A stretch of DNA of 44,839 nt from Coriobacteriales bacterium (GCA_029101205.1 JAQXQO010000035.1:1-44839); one strand, 5' to 3'. Numbered from the stretch's first letter, positions 8,986 to 18,814 are shown. A program made the numbers and translations. The notes: generated by a model from the letters alone, not told the origin.

Positions 8986-9936
8986 CTACACGCAAAAGCA
9001 CACGACGACCGCGGAATCGCTGGTAGGGGCCACGTACGAGTGGGGATTCCCCACGTCGGAGACCCGGTAGAAATACACCTCCGAGGTGTCCTTGCGCATG
9101 AGCGCTGGGAAGGGCGTGCGCAGCCACCAGGAGGACTTGCCGGTGGACGCGTCCAGGGTCAGCGACTGGTTGGCGTTCATGGGGTCGATGCCCAGCTGCT
9201 GGAAGTACTGGTACTGCGTGCCCTCCGCGTTCAGTGTGTTGTCCATGCCGAATGCCGTGTCACCGTACTCGGCCTGCTCCCATGAGATCTGCCCGCACAG
9301 TTCACGCGCCGACAGCAGCCACAGCGTGTCGGTAGTCGCGGTGACGCTGCTGACGTCGTCCAGGTGCCCACGATTGTTCGTCAGCTTCTGCACGGGGACG
9401 ATGCGCTGGGTCAGCTCGTCGGGCAGAAGCGGCAGGTAGTCCGCCGTCAGCTTTGCGCGCAAGGCTGACGCCTCCCAGCCGCCCGCCACGCTGTCCGTGT
9501 CGTTCATCGAGGAGCGCCCCAGCGCCCCCACGGTCATGAAGGTCAGGCCAGCCACGCCACCGTCCTCCGTGGTGTCGTGGCCTATGCCGATGATGCGCAC
9601 GTCGATGACGTAGCCGTTTGTCAGCTGGACCTGCTTCGTCTGGTCGATGATGTTGCCCTGGTCGTCCACCAGCCCGGCGTCGCGCGCTATCTGCGTACGA
9701 TCGTCTGCCGTGGAAGCGGAGGCTATGCTGGCCGAGATCTGGCTGAGCTCGTCCCACGAGTAGGCGTCCAACGTGCTCTTCGACTGCTGCGAGCCGCTCG
9801 AGCTGGTCGCCTGCTGGGCGTCGGATCCAGACCCGCCCTGCTGCAGACTGCATGCGCACAGCCCCAACCCGGCCCCTGCCACCATAAGGGCCGCCACCAA
9901 AGCCGTCAGCACCCTTGCGCCACGAAACACCCTCAT
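8986..9936 (-). CDS. Putative secreted lipoprotein, DUF6273-like C-terminal region
   Basis: Signal peptide with candidate lipobox (LGLCAC-S); GVAGLTFMTVGAL, TLWLLSARELCGQ, SWWLRTPFP resemble DUF6273 proteins. Confidence 0.65.
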   Translation of the reverse strand: MRVFRGARVLTALVAALMVAGAGLGLCACSLQQGGSGSDAQQATSSSGSQQSKSTLDAYSWDELSQISASIASASTADDRTQIARDAGLVDDQGNIIDQTKQVQLTNGYVIDVRIIGIGHDTTEDGGVAGLTFMTVGALGRSSMNDTDSVAGGWEASALRAKLTADYLPLLPDELTQRIVPVQKLTNNRGHLDDVSSVTATTDTLWLLSARELCGQISWEQAEYGDTAFGMDNTLNAEGTQYQYFQQLGIDPMNANQSLTLDASTGKSSWWLRTPFPALMRKDTSEVYFYRVSDVGNPHSYVAPTSDSAVVVCFCV

Positions 9937-10021
9937 GCCTCACTCCAAACGATGCCAAGAAGAACGTTTGCAAGAAGAACTTCCCGGACGAAGCCGACCA
10001 TTGAACAGCCTACCCCCACAT

Positions 10022-10062
10022 GCGTAAATGGGCGAGGGGAAGCTGAGCCTCCCCTCGCCCGA
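10022..10062 (-). terminator. Probable terminator after ppdK
   Basis: Reverse strand GGGCGAGGGGAGGCTCAGCTTCCCCTCGCCC followed by a weak T-rich run (ATTTACG). Confidence 0.65.
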
Positions 10063-10083
10063 AACTACGCTATGACAGCGAAG

Positions 10084-12855
10084 CTACTTGGTGGCAACCT
10101 TTGCGGGACCACCGTTGGAGTTGATCTTTGCCTGGGCACCCGCGAGGCGTGCGATGGGCACGCGGTAGGGCGAGCAGGACACGTAGTCCAGGCCAAGGTC
10201 GTAGTACATCTGGATGGAGTCGGGGTCGCCGCCGGTCTCACCGCAGACGCCGCAGACGATGGTCGGGTTGGCCTTGTGGCCGCCTTCGACGCCCATCTTG
10301 ACCAGCTTTGCGACGCCGGAGTCCAGGGTCTCGAAGGGGTTGGTCTTCAGGATCTTCTTGGCCAGGTACTGCGGGATGAACGCAGACTCGACGTCGTCAC
10401 GCGAGAAGCCGAAGGTGGTCTGCGTGAGGTCGTTCGTGCCGAAGCTGAAGAAGTCGGCGTACTTGCCGATCTCGTCGGCGGTCACGGCAGCGCGCGGCAG
10501 CTCGATCATGCAGCCCACGGGGATGTTCAGCTCGACGCCCTCGGCCTCGGAGACGGCCTTGACGCCCTTCTCGATCTGCTCGCGGACAAGCTTCAGCTCC
10601 TCGACCGTGGAGATCAGGGGAACCATGATCTCAGGCCTGGGGTCGTAGCCCTGCTTCTTCAGCGTGGCGGCAGCGCCGGCGATGGCACGAACCTGCATGT
10701 CGTTGAGCTCGGGGTACACGATGCCCAGACGGCAGCCGCGCAAGCCCAGCATGGGGTTGGCCTCCTGGAAGGAGTCCAGGCGGGCCAGGCGCTCGCGCAT
10801 GGCCTTCAGCTGGGTCTCGTTCTCACCGCGGCCCTCGGCGCGCGCGATCTCGACGGCCAGCTCGCGCGGGTCGTCCAGGAACTCGTGCAGAGGGGGATCC
10901 AGCAGACGGACGATGACGGTCTTGCCGTCCATGGCCTTGAACATGCCCTCGAAGTCGCCGGTCTGAGCCTTCAGCAGCTGACCCAGGGCCTGCTGCTTCT
11001 GGCCGTCGGTGTCGGCGAGGATGAACGACTGGATGATCTGCTTGCGGTCGCCCAGGAACATGTGCTCGGTACGATCCAGGCCGATGCCCTCGGCGCCGAA
11101 GTCGACGGACAGCTGAGCGTCGGCGGGGTAGTCGGCGTACGTGCGCACGCCGAAGAGGCGGCCACGAGAGGCGTCGTGACGGACGTTGTCTGCCCAGGTG
11201 AGGATTGTCTCCAGGTCGCCGGTCAGCTCGGGGCGCACCAGGGGCACAGCGCCCAGGATGACGTCGCCGGTCGTGCCGTTGATCGAGATGATGTCACCCT
11301 CGTGCAGCACGATGTCGGTGCCCGAGACGGTGACCTCCTTGGCCTTTGCGTCGATCTTCAGGGCCTCGGCGCCGCAGACGCAGGGGGCGCCCATGCCACG
11401 GGCGATGACGGCCGCGTGGGAGGTCTTTCCACCATGGGACGTCAGGATGCCCTCGGCGGCGACCATGCCCTTCAGGTCGTCAGGAGTGGTCTCCCAGCGC
11501 ACCAGGATGCAGGGCTTCTCGATGTTCTTGTAGTGGACGGCTGCGTCCGAGGAGAACACGACGGCACCCACGGCGGCACCGGGGCTGGCGTTCATGCCCT
11601 TGGCGATGACGTCGAACTTCGCCTTCGGGTCGAACTGCGGGTGCAGCAGCTGGTCCAGCTGCTCGGGAGCAACGCGCATGATGGCCTGCTCCTTGGTGAT
11701 GCGGCCCTCGTCTACCATCTGCATGGCGACGCGCAGGGCGGACAGGGCGGTGCGCTTGCCCACGCGGGTCTGCAGCATCCACAGCTTGCCGTTCTCGATG
11801 GTGAACTCCAGGTCCATCATGTCCGCGTAGTGGTCCTCGAGGATCTCGAACACGTGGAAGAGCTCCTTGCCAGCCTCCTCCAGGCCCGGGGTCTTCAGCA
11901 GGTCGGCGATGGGCTCGGTGTTGCGGATGCCGGCCACGACGTCCTCGCCCTGGGCGTTGACCAGGAAGTCGCCGTAGCGCTCGTTGGTGCCGTCAGCGGG
12001 GTTGCGCGTGAAGGCGACGCCGGTGGCGGAGGTGTTGCCCTTGTTGCCGAAGACCATGACCTGCACGTTCACAGCGGTGCCCAGGTCGTCGGGAATCTTG
12101 TTCTGCTTGCGGTACAGGATGGCGCGCGGGGTGTTCCAGGAGCCGAACACGGCCTGCTCGGCCAGACGCAGCTGCAGGTAGGGGTCCTGCGGGAAGGAAG
12201 CCTTGCCGTCGGGAGCGACCTCGGGGTGAGCCTGCGAGTCGACGTTCTTCGCGAAGATGTCCTTGAAGGTGGCGGTGAGCTCCTTGAGGTCCTCGGCGTC
12301 GAGCTCGGTGTCCAGCTTTACGCCCTTCTGCTCCTTCTTCTCGTTGATGGCGTCCTCGAACAGCTGGCCGTCAACGCCCATGACGACGTTGGAGAACATC
12401 TGCACGAAGCGGCGGTAGGAGTCCCAGGCAAAGCGGGGGTTCTGCGTCTGCTTGGCCAGGCCCTCGACGGACTTGTCGTTCAGGCCCAGGTTCAGGACGG
12501 TGTCCATCATGCCGGGCATCGAGAAGGGAGCGCCGGAGCGGACGGAGACCAGCAGAGGATCGTCGGGATCGCCGATCTTCTTGCCCATGCGCTTCTCGAG
12601 GTCCTTGCGGTAGACGTCGATCTCGTCCAGGACGCCCTCAGGCCACACGTTGCCTGCGCTCGAGTACGCAACGCAGGTCTGGCTGGTGATTGAGAATCCC
12701 GGAGGGACGGGCAGGCCGATGTTGGCCATCTCGGCAAGGTTTGCGCCCTTGCCGCCCGTGATCCACTTTGCCTCGTCGACGGTGGCACCGGCAACCTCGG
12801 TTACGTTGTTGCCGTTCTCGTCCTTTCCAAAGCGGTAGACATGCTTTTCAGCCAT
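10084..12855 (-). CDS. ppdK: Pyruvate, phosphate dikinase
   Basis: KHVYRFGKDENGNNVTEVAGATVDEAKWITGGKGANLAEMANIGLPVPPGFSI; catalytic GGKTSHAAVIARGMGAPCVCG; C-terminal FFSFGTNDLTQTTFGFSRDD. Confidence 0.97.
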   Translation of the reverse strand: MAEKHVYRFGKDENGNNVTEVAGATVDEAKWITGGKGANLAEMANIGLPVPPGFSITSQTCVAYSSAGNVWPEGVLDEIDVYRKDLEKRMGKKIGDPDDPLLVSVRSGAPFSMPGMMDTVLNLGLNDKSVEGLAKQTQNPRFAWDSYRRFVQMFSNVVMGVDGQLFEDAINEKKEQKGVKLDTELDAEDLKELTATFKDIFAKNVDSQAHPEVAPDGKASFPQDPYLQLRLAEQAVFGSWNTPRAILYRKQNKIPDDLGTAVNVQVMVFGNKGNTSATGVAFTRNPADGTNERYGDFLVNAQGEDVVAGIRNTEPIADLLKTPGLEEAGKELFHVFEILEDHYADMMDLEFTIENGKLWMLQTRVGKRTALSALRVAMQMVDEGRITKEQAIMRVAPEQLDQLLHPQFDPKAKFDVIAKGMNASPGAAVGAVVFSSDAAVHYKNIEKPCILVRWETTPDDLKGMVAAEGILTSHGGKTSHAAVIARGMGAPCVCGAEALKIDAKAKEVTVSGTDIVLHEGDIISINGTTGDVILGAVPLVRPELTGDLETILTWADNVRHDASRGRLFGVRTYADYPADAQLSVDFGAEGIGLDRTEHMFLGDRKQIIQSFILADTDGQKQQALGQLLKAQTGDFEGMFKAMDGKTVIVRLLDPPLHEFLDDPRELAVEIARAEGRGENETQLKAMRERLARLDSFQEANPMLGLRGCRLGIVYPELNDMQVRAIAGAAATLKKQGYDPRPEIMVPLISTVEELKLVREQIEKGVKAVSEAEGVELNIPVGCMIELPRAAVTADEIGKYADFFSFGTNDLTQTTFGFSRDDVESAFIPQYLAKKILKTNPFETLDSGVAKLVKMGVEGGHKANPTIVCGVCGETGGDPDSIQMYYDLGLDYVSCSPYRVPIARLAGAQAKINSNGGPAKVATK

Positions 12856-13049
12856 AGGCTTCTCCTTTGATAGAAAAGCTACCTCGGTACGCGCGAAGGC
12901 GCACCCCAACATCCCAAAAAGCCGACGCAGGGGGTGAACCCTCACACCAGTTCTCTTTGGAGCTTCTACATAATAGCGACCAGTCAGACGCATTTTCATC
13001 GAGGTGCATTTGCTGAGGATTTAGGCTCACTCGCCAATATATTTCTTGA

Positions 13050-13083
13050 CAAATAAAGGGGAGGTCGCTAAACCTCCCCTTTT
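13050..13083 (-). terminator. Rho-independent terminator after the short PDRP-like gene
   Basis: Reverse strand AAAGGGGAGGTTTAGCGACCTCCCCTTTATTT. Confidence 0.8.
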
Positions 13084-13112
13084 GGGCAACATTCGATATT
13101 CTGACGTGCCGT

Positions 13113-13514
13113 TTACTGCTGCTCCAGCTGGTCCCTGTAGGCGCCAATCTTGTTGCTGGGCTCGGTGCCCGTCAGCGTGGACAGCACGGTGATGGCAGGG
13201 CCCAGAAGGTCGATGGACGGGATGCCCATCGCGTCGAGCTCGTGACGCACGTCACGCCGCAGGTTCTTGTCGGAGAAGGTGTGGAACACGGCCATGGGCC
13301 TGTCATTGTCCACGTGCGAGCTGAGGAACTCCTTCACCTTGTCGAGGCTGTCGGCGTTCGACAGGCGAACGATCTCGATTGCGTCGTCGGGGAACTGGGC
13401 GGCCGCGGCACGGACGACCACGTACGCCGTCTCGCCACGAGCGTCAGAAATCACAAAGACGAGCGGCTTGACGTCCTCAACTAGATTGTCGGTACTCAGA
13501 TCGAGAGTTGCCAT
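13113..13514 (-). CDS. Short protein matching only the N-terminal half of the PPDK/PEP synthase regulatory protein (kinase-pyrophosphorylase, PF03618-type)
   Basis: VFVISDARGETAYVVVRAAAAQFPDDAIEIVRLSNADSLDKVKEFLSSH...FHTFSDKNLRRDVRHELDAMGIPSIDLLGPAITVLSTLTGTEPSNKIGAYRDQLEQQ*; 133 aa; AGGAG before ATG; sits just upstream of ppdK. Confidence 0.8.
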   Translation of the reverse strand: MATLDLSTDNLVEDVKPLVFVISDARGETAYVVVRAAAAQFPDDAIEIVRLSNADSLDKVKEFLSSHVDNDRPMAVFHTFSDKNLRRDVRHELDAMGIPSIDLLGPAITVLSTLTGTEPSNKIGAYRDQLEQQ

Positions 13515-13577
13515 CACTTCTCCTCTCACCCACGCGCGTCCGCTCCCATCGCGGCGAGCCCAGGTTTGCCTATGACG

Positions 13578-15671
13578 TTACTTTCGTGACAGAACCGCGA
13601 AGTCGGCGACGCCCGCAAACACGTCAGCGAACTTGTTCAGCAGGCGCAGACGGTTCTCCCGCACCTTAGTATCGTCATCCATCACCAACACGTCATCAAA
13701 GAAGTGGTCGATTGGTTCCCTCAGGTCGGCGAGAGCGCTGCAGGCTGCAGAATATTCGCCATCCTGCAGTGCCTGGGCCACCTTCTGCTGCCCCTGGACG
13801 CAGGCCTGCAGCAGCGCGCGCTCGGCGTCGCCCAGCATGGACTCGTCCACGTTGGAGCCCAGCTTTGCGTCGCCCAGGTGCGCGGCGCGCGCGTAGGCGG
13901 TGGCCAGGTCGTCAAACAGCTCGGGCTCGTTGGCGCGGGCGTCCTCGAGGGCATGCGCGCGTGCCAGGAACTCGTCGGGGTCCACGACGCCCACGGCCGA
14001 TACGGCCTCAATGGTGTCAGGCGAGATCTTCTCGTCCTTGGCGATGGTGGCCAGTCGGCCCAAGAAGAACTTGCGGACCGCAGCCGACACCTCTGCCGCA
14101 TCGAAGTCCAGCCCCTGCCTGGCGTAGGCGTCCAGAGAGGCGCCGATGAGCGCACCCAGCGACACCTGCGGCAGCGTGCGCAGCATGGCGATGACGCCGA
14201 TGGCGGAGCGACGCACGGCGAAGGGGTCGGAGGATCCGGTGGGCGGCTCGTCGATGGCGAACATGCCGCAGATGGTGTCCAGCTTGTCGGCGATGGCCAC
14301 GGCCTTGCCCACGGTGTTGGAGGGCAGCTCGTCGCCTGCGAAGCGCGGACGGTAGTGCTCGCGGATGGCGTCGCACACCTCCTGGGGCTCGCCGGCGGCC
14401 TTGGCGTAGTAGCCGCCCATGACGCCCTGCTGGTTCGTGAACTCGACGACGGCCTGGCTGACCAGGTCGGCCTTGGCCAGGTGAGCGGCCCTTTGGGCCA
14501 GCTGCACGTCGGCGTCGGAGCCGCCGGCCTCGCGCATGACCTCGGGAGCCAGCTCCTCCATGCGCGCGACCTTCTGGCGCATGGTGCCCAGCTTCTCCTG
14601 GAACGTGACCTGCGACAGGCGCTCGACGAAGTCGTCCATGGGGACCTTCAGGTCCTCCTCGTAGAAGAACTTCGCGTCGTCCAGCCTGGCGCGCACGACA
14701 CGCTCGTTGCCGTCGACCACGGTGGCCGAGTAGGCGGGGTCGGCGTTGGACACGACCACGAACTCGCGGGTCAGCTGTCCCTGGGCGTCATATATAGGGA
14801 AGTAGCGCTGGTTCGACAGCATGGACTCGCAGATGATCTCGTGCGGGACGTCCAGGAACTCCTCGTCGAAAGAACCCACCAGCACCGTGGGCCACTCGCA
14901 CAGGTTCACGACCTCGTCGAAGGTACGCTTGGGCGTGTCCACGTGGGCGCCGCCGCGCTCCTGCTCCACCTGGGCGATCTGCTGACGGATGATCTGGGCC
15001 CTGCGGCCCGCGTCCAGCACGTGGGCCTCCTCCAGCACACGCTCGTAGTCGGCGGGGCTGGGACCCACGTGGTCGCCCGGGGACAGCACGCGGTGGCCGC
15101 GCGTGGTGTTGGACGAGGTGACGTCGGCGTAGTGCACGTCTACGACGTCGGAGCCCAGAAGCGCACAGATCCAGCGAATGGGACGCACGAACGACTCGTG
15201 CTCGGAGCCCCAGCGCTGGCTGCGGTAGTTGGGCCACTGGATGTTCGCGATGACGTCATGCGACAGCGTGGACAGTATGGGCATGGCGGGCTTGGACGGC
15301 ACGCTGCGCTCGGCAAACACGTACACGCGCCCGTCGGTGTCCTGGCGCTTGGCCAGCTGCGAGGCGTCGATGCCGAACTTGCGGGCGAAGCCCATGGCGG
15401 CGCGCGTGGGCTTGCCGTCGGCGTCGAAGGCTATGTTGGCCGCGGGGCCGCGCTTGACCTCGTGTATCTCCTCGGTGGCGCAGGCCACGTCGGACACGAT
15501 GGCCGCCAGGCGCCGGGGGCTGGACACGACGCGCACGGCGCCGTGCGACAGGCCGGCCTCGTCCAGGGCGGACGACACCAGCTTGGGCAGCTGCTTGCAG
15601 GCGTTCATCAACGGTGCGGAGGGCATCTCCTCGGTGCCTATCTCCAAAAGGAAGTCCTTGGTCTGGGCCAT
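13578..15671 (-). CDS. glyS: Glycine--tRNA ligase beta subunit
   Basis: MAQTKDFLLEIGTEEMPSAPLMNACKQLPKLV..., full-length beta subunit adjacent to glyQ. Confidence 0.96.
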   Translation of the reverse strand: MAQTKDFLLEIGTEEMPSAPLMNACKQLPKLVSSALDEAGLSHGAVRVVSSPRRLAAIVSDVACATEEIHEVKRGPAANIAFDADGKPTRAAMGFARKFGIDASQLAKRQDTDGRVYVFAERSVPSKPAMPILSTLSHDVIANIQWPNYRSQRWGSEHESFVRPIRWICALLGSDVVDVHYADVTSSNTTRGHRVLSPGDHVGPSPADYERVLEEAHVLDAGRRAQIIRQQIAQVEQERGGAHVDTPKRTFDEVVNLCEWPTVLVGSFDEEFLDVPHEIICESMLSNQRYFPIYDAQGQLTREFVVVSNADPAYSATVVDGNERVVRARLDDAKFFYEEDLKVPMDDFVERLSQVTFQEKLGTMRQKVARMEELAPEVMREAGGSDADVQLAQRAAHLAKADLVSQAVVEFTNQQGVMGGYYAKAAGEPQEVCDAIREHYRPRFAGDELPSNTVGKAVAIADKLDTICGMFAIDEPPTGSSDPFAVRRSAIGVIAMLRTLPQVSLGALIGASLDAYARQGLDFDAAEVSAAVRKFFLGRLATIAKDEKISPDTIEAVSAVGVVDPDEFLARAHALEDARANEPELFDDLATAYARAAHLGDAKLGSNVDESMLGDAERALLQACVQGQQKVAQALQDGEYSAACSALADLREPIDHFFDDVLVMDDDTKVRENRLRLLNKFADVFAGVADFAVLSRK

Positions 15672-15672
15672 C

Positions 15673-16581
15673 CTAGGCCACCTCCCCCTTCTGCTGCTTT
15701 TCGTTCTTGGAAGCGACCTCGGCAAGGTAGGACTCGCAGCACAGCTTTGCTATGGTGCGCACGCGCAGGATGTAGTTCGCGCGCTCCGTGGCGCTGATGG
15801 CGCCGCGGCTGTCCAGCAGGTTGAACGCGTGGCTGCACTTCATGACGCAGTCGTACGCGGGCAGCGGCAGTTTGCGGTCCAGGCAGCGGTGGCACTCGGC
15901 CTCGTAGTCGTCGAACTTCTGCCGCATCATCGGCACGTCTGCGACCTCGAAGTTGTAGGCCGAGAACTCGCGCTCGTTCTCCAGGAACACGTCGCCGTAG
16001 GTCATGGGCGTACCGTCGGGCAGGTAGCTCCAGACGATGTCGTAGACGGAGTTCTTTCCCTGCGCGTACATGGCTATGCGCTCCAGGCCGTAGGTGATCT
16101 CGACAGGCACGGGGTCAACCTCGATGCCGCCCACCTGCTGGAAGTAGGTGAACTGCGTGACCTCCATGCCGTCCATCCAGACCTCCCAGCCGAGTCCCCA
16201 GGCGCCCAGGGTCGGGCTCTCCCAGTCGTCCTCGACGAAGCGCACGTCGTGCTTTGCGGGGTCCAGGCCGATGGCGGCCAACGAGCCCAGGTACAGGTCC
16301 TGCGAGTCCACCGGCGAGGGCTTTATGAGCACCTGGAACTGGTAGTAGTGCTGCATGCGGTTGGGGTTCTCGCCATAGCGGCCGTCGGCGGGACGGCGGC
16401 ACGGTTGCGGGTAGCACGTGCGCCAGGCGTCGGGACCCAGCGACCGCAGCAGCGTGGCGGTGTGGAACGTGCCCGCGCCCACCTCGCTGTCGTAGGGCTG
16501 CATAACCGTGCACCCCTTGTCGGCCCAGTAGTGCTCGAGCGCCAGGATCATGTCCTGGAAGGTAAGAGGCTGTTCGCTCAT
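15673..16581 (-). CDS. glyQ: Glycine--tRNA ligase alpha subunit
   Basis: [48 protein letters not shown]. Confidence 0.97.
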   Translation of the reverse strand: MSEQPLTFQDMILALEHYWADKGCTVMQPYDSEVGAGTFHTATLLRSLGPDAWRTCYPQPCRRPADGRYGENPNRMQHYYQFQVLIKPSPVDSQDLYLGSLAAIGLDPAKHDVRFVEDDWESPTLGAWGLGWEVWMDGMEVTQFTYFQQVGGIEVDPVPVEITYGLERIAMYAQGKNSVYDIVWSYLPDGTPMTYGDVFLENEREFSAYNFEVADVPMMRQKFDDYEAECHRCLDRKLPLPAYDCVMKCSHAFNLLDSRGAISATERANYILRVRTIAKLCCESYLAEVASKNEKQQKGEVA

Positions 16582-16617
16582 GCCCTGTACTCCTTTGCGA
16601 ATGGTTGTAGGCGCCCG

Positions 16618-17199
16618 CTACAGGCCGCGGGCGTCGGAAAACGGCCAGAAAATGAAGAGCGCATGCGACGTCACCGACGAGACCGGTATGGCGCCAAAGT
16701 AGCGCGAGTCAAGCGAGTTCGTGCGGTTGTCGCCCATGACCCAGATGCACCCCGAGGGGACGGTGTATGGGTACGTGATGGCGTCGGTGGTCGAGCTGTG
16801 CACCGTCAGGGGCTCGGAGGGCTTCCCCTCGGTGTAGGACTCGTCTAGCGGCTGCCCGTCCACGTACACGGTACCGTCCACCAGGTCCACGGTCTGCCCC
16901 TCGGTGGCAATGACGCGCTTTATGAGCGTTGTGCCCTGGTCCTCGGGGTCCTTGAACGTCACGACGTCGCCCGCCTGGGGCGAGCTCGTGCGGTACGTGA
17001 TCTTCTCTCCCACCAGGGTGTCGCCCTCGTGAATCGTGTCCAGCATGGAGCCCGAGGGCACGATGTATGTCTCGGCCACGAACGTGCGCAGCAGAAGGGC
17101 GACGCCCAGCGCGATGGCTATGACCACCACCCACTCGAGGGCTCCCCTGCCGCCGGAACGCCGTTCGTCCGAACGGTCGCTAGCTGCGTGCTTGGCCAT
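16618..17199 (-). CDS. lepB: Signal peptidase I
   Basis: TYIVPSGSMLDTIHEGDTLVGEKITYR, DQGTTLIKRVIATEGQTVD, GCIWVMGDNRTNSLDSRYFG. Confidence 0.95.
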   Translation of the reverse strand: MAKHAASDRSDERRSGGRGALEWVVVIAIALGVALLLRTFVAETYIVPSGSMLDTIHEGDTLVGEKITYRTSSPQAGDVVTFKDPEDQGTTLIKRVIATEGQTVDLVDGTVYVDGQPLDESYTEGKPSEPLTVHSSTTDAITYPYTVPSGCIWVMGDNRTNSLDSRYFGAIPVSSVTSHALFIFWPFSDARGL

Positions 17200-17956
17200 C
17201 AGTGTCCTCCTCCGCCGAGTGTTGTGAGTACTTGCGGACGTAGCCTTGGGCCCTGGCGCGCTCCTCGTCGGTCATGGGCGCGTCCGCCAGCAGGTCAGGC
17301 CGCCAGCGCGCGGTCCTCTGCAGCGCGTTCTCGCGCCGCCATGCGTCGACGGCGCCGTGGTCGCCCGACAGCAAAACGTCGGGGACGCGCCTGCCCTCGA
17401 AGTCGGCGGGCCTGGTGTACTGAGCGTACTCCAGCAGGCCGTCCGAGAACGACTCGTCCTTGGCGGACATGTCGTCGCCCAACGCGCCGGGCAAAAGCCT
17501 GACGACGGAGTCGATGACCACCAGGGCGGCCAGCTCGCCTCCCGTCAGGACGTAGTCGCCCAGGCTGATGGTCTCGTCGGCCAGCTCGTAGGCGCGCTCG
17601 TCCATGCCCTCGTAGCGTCCGCACACCAGAAGCACGCGGTCCAAGCCCGAGAGCCTCTGAGCCACGGCCTCGTTGTACGGCACTCCGCAGGGCGAGAAGA
17701 ACACGACGTGAGGAGCGACGTCGCCGCGCGACGAAATGTCGCGCACCGCTTCAAAGATGGGCGCGGGCTTCATGAGCATGCCCTGCCCGCCCCCGAAGGG
17801 CGCGTCGTCCACGGTGCGGTGCCTGTCGTGCGTCCAGTCGCGCAGGTCGTACGCCTGGAAATCAAAAACGCCCTTGGCCTGGGCGCGTCCCATGATGGAC
17901 TCGTTCAGGTAGGGCGCGAAGACGCCGGGAAAGACCGATAGGGTCTCGAAGCGCAT
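17180..17956 (-). CDS. trmD: tRNA (guanine-37-N1) methyltransferase
   Basis: MRFETLSVFPGVFAPYLNESIMGRAQAKG, ALVVIDSVVRLLPGALGDDMSAKDESFSDGLLEYAQYTRPADFEG. Confidence 0.96.
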   Translation of the reverse strand: MRFETLSVFPGVFAPYLNESIMGRAQAKGVFDFQAYDLRDWTHDRHRTVDDAPFGGGQGMLMKPAPIFEAVRDISSRGDVAPHVVFFSPCGVPYNEAVAQRLSGLDRVLLVCGRYEGMDERAYELADETISLGDYVLTGGELAALVVIDSVVRLLPGALGDDMSAKDESFSDGLLEYAQYTRPADFEGRRVPDVLLSGDHGAVDAWRRENALQRTARWRPDLLADAPMTDEERARAQGYVRKYSQHSAEEDTDGQARS

Positions 17957-17960
17957 CGAA

Positions 17961-18494
17961 TCACTCCCCCGCATCCGTGACATGCGAGAACTCGGTTCCC
18001 GCCGGGGCGTGCACCTGGATGGGCCCCTCTTCGGGCACCTGCGTCACGACGACGTCGACCACGGGCAGCAGGGCCTCGCCTCTGGGACCACGCACGACCC
18101 AGACGTCGTTCGCCGGCCCGCGCAGCACCTCGTGGATGCGGCCCAAGGGGCCCAGCGCGTCGTCCGTGACCTCGCGGCCCACCAGCGCGTCGGCGTCATG
18201 CAGCTCGACGTCCGCGGGCAGCTGGTCGCGGCGGGCCAGAAGGTAGCGGCCCACGATGTGCTCGGCGTCGCCGCGCTGCGTTATGCCCGAGAGGCGCAGC
18301 AGCTGCCCGGCGTCCGTCGTGGACACCACATGCACGCTGTGGAAGCGGTCTCCCTTCAGCGTTGGGGGGACGACCGCCACCGTCATGTTGTCGTTCACAA
18401 GAAGGGGAAGGCCGTCCGCGGGGACCGCGACGACCTCCCCCAGCTTCCCGTGGGCCTTGGCCACACGGGCTATGATTTTGTAGTCGGAGAGCAA
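17961..18494 (-). CDS. rimM: Ribosome maturation factor RimM
   Basis: IARVAKAHGKLGEVVAVPADGLPLLV..., LGRIHEVLRGPANDVWVVRGPRGEALLPVVDVVV; between KH protein and trmD. Confidence 0.9.
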   Translation of the reverse strand: MLSDYKIIARVAKAHGKLGEVVAVPADGLPLLVNDNMTVAVVPPTLKGDRFHSVHVVSTTDAGQLLRLSGITQRGDAEHIVGRYLLARRDQLPADVELHDADALVGREVTDDALGPLGRIHEVLRGPANDVWVVRGPRGEALLPVVDVVVTQVPEEGPIQVHAPAGTEFSHVTDAGE

Positions 18495-18500
18495 TGCTGC

Positions 18501-18797
18501 CTAGCCCAGAACCTCGACCTCGACGGCCGTGCCCACGCGCTGGCCCAGCGCACGCGCCAGCGTGCGGATGGCCTTGATGGTACGGCCCCTTCTGCCAATG
18601 ACCCTGCCGGCGTCCTCCTCGGCGCACGTGACCTCGATCAGAGACCCATCCTCGCCGTCGGTGACGTCGAGCGACACGGCATCCTCGTTGTCCACGAGGC
18701 CGCACACGATGTACTCCACAAGGTCAGCTACCTTGTCGGAGGGCATCTCCTCGGCGTCGTCGGCATTCTGCTCCACCTGGGAGTCCTCGATTGCCAT
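18501..18797 (-). CDS. KH-domain RNA-binding protein (KhpA-like)
   Basis: LVEYIVCGLVDNEDAVSLDV...EDAGRVIGRRGRTIKAIRTLARALGQRVGTAVEVEVLG. Confidence 0.9.
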   Translation of the reverse strand: MAIEDSQVEQNADDAEEMPSDKVADLVEYIVCGLVDNEDAVSLDVTDGEDGSLIEVTCAEEDAGRVIGRRGRTIKAIRTLARALGQRVGTAVEVEVLG

Positions 18798-18814
18798 GCC
18801 CTGACTCGCCACGC

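Noticed and set aside
9577-12693. 1038-aa plus-strand ORF antisense to ppdK
   Set aside because: Mirror frame of a highly expressed GC-rich gene; His/Leu/Val/Gly-rich composition without domain-like sequence; ppdK on the other strand is unambiguous.
13704-15797. 697-aa plus-strand ORF antisense to glyS
   Set aside because: Antisense shadow of a genuine tRNA synthetase gene.
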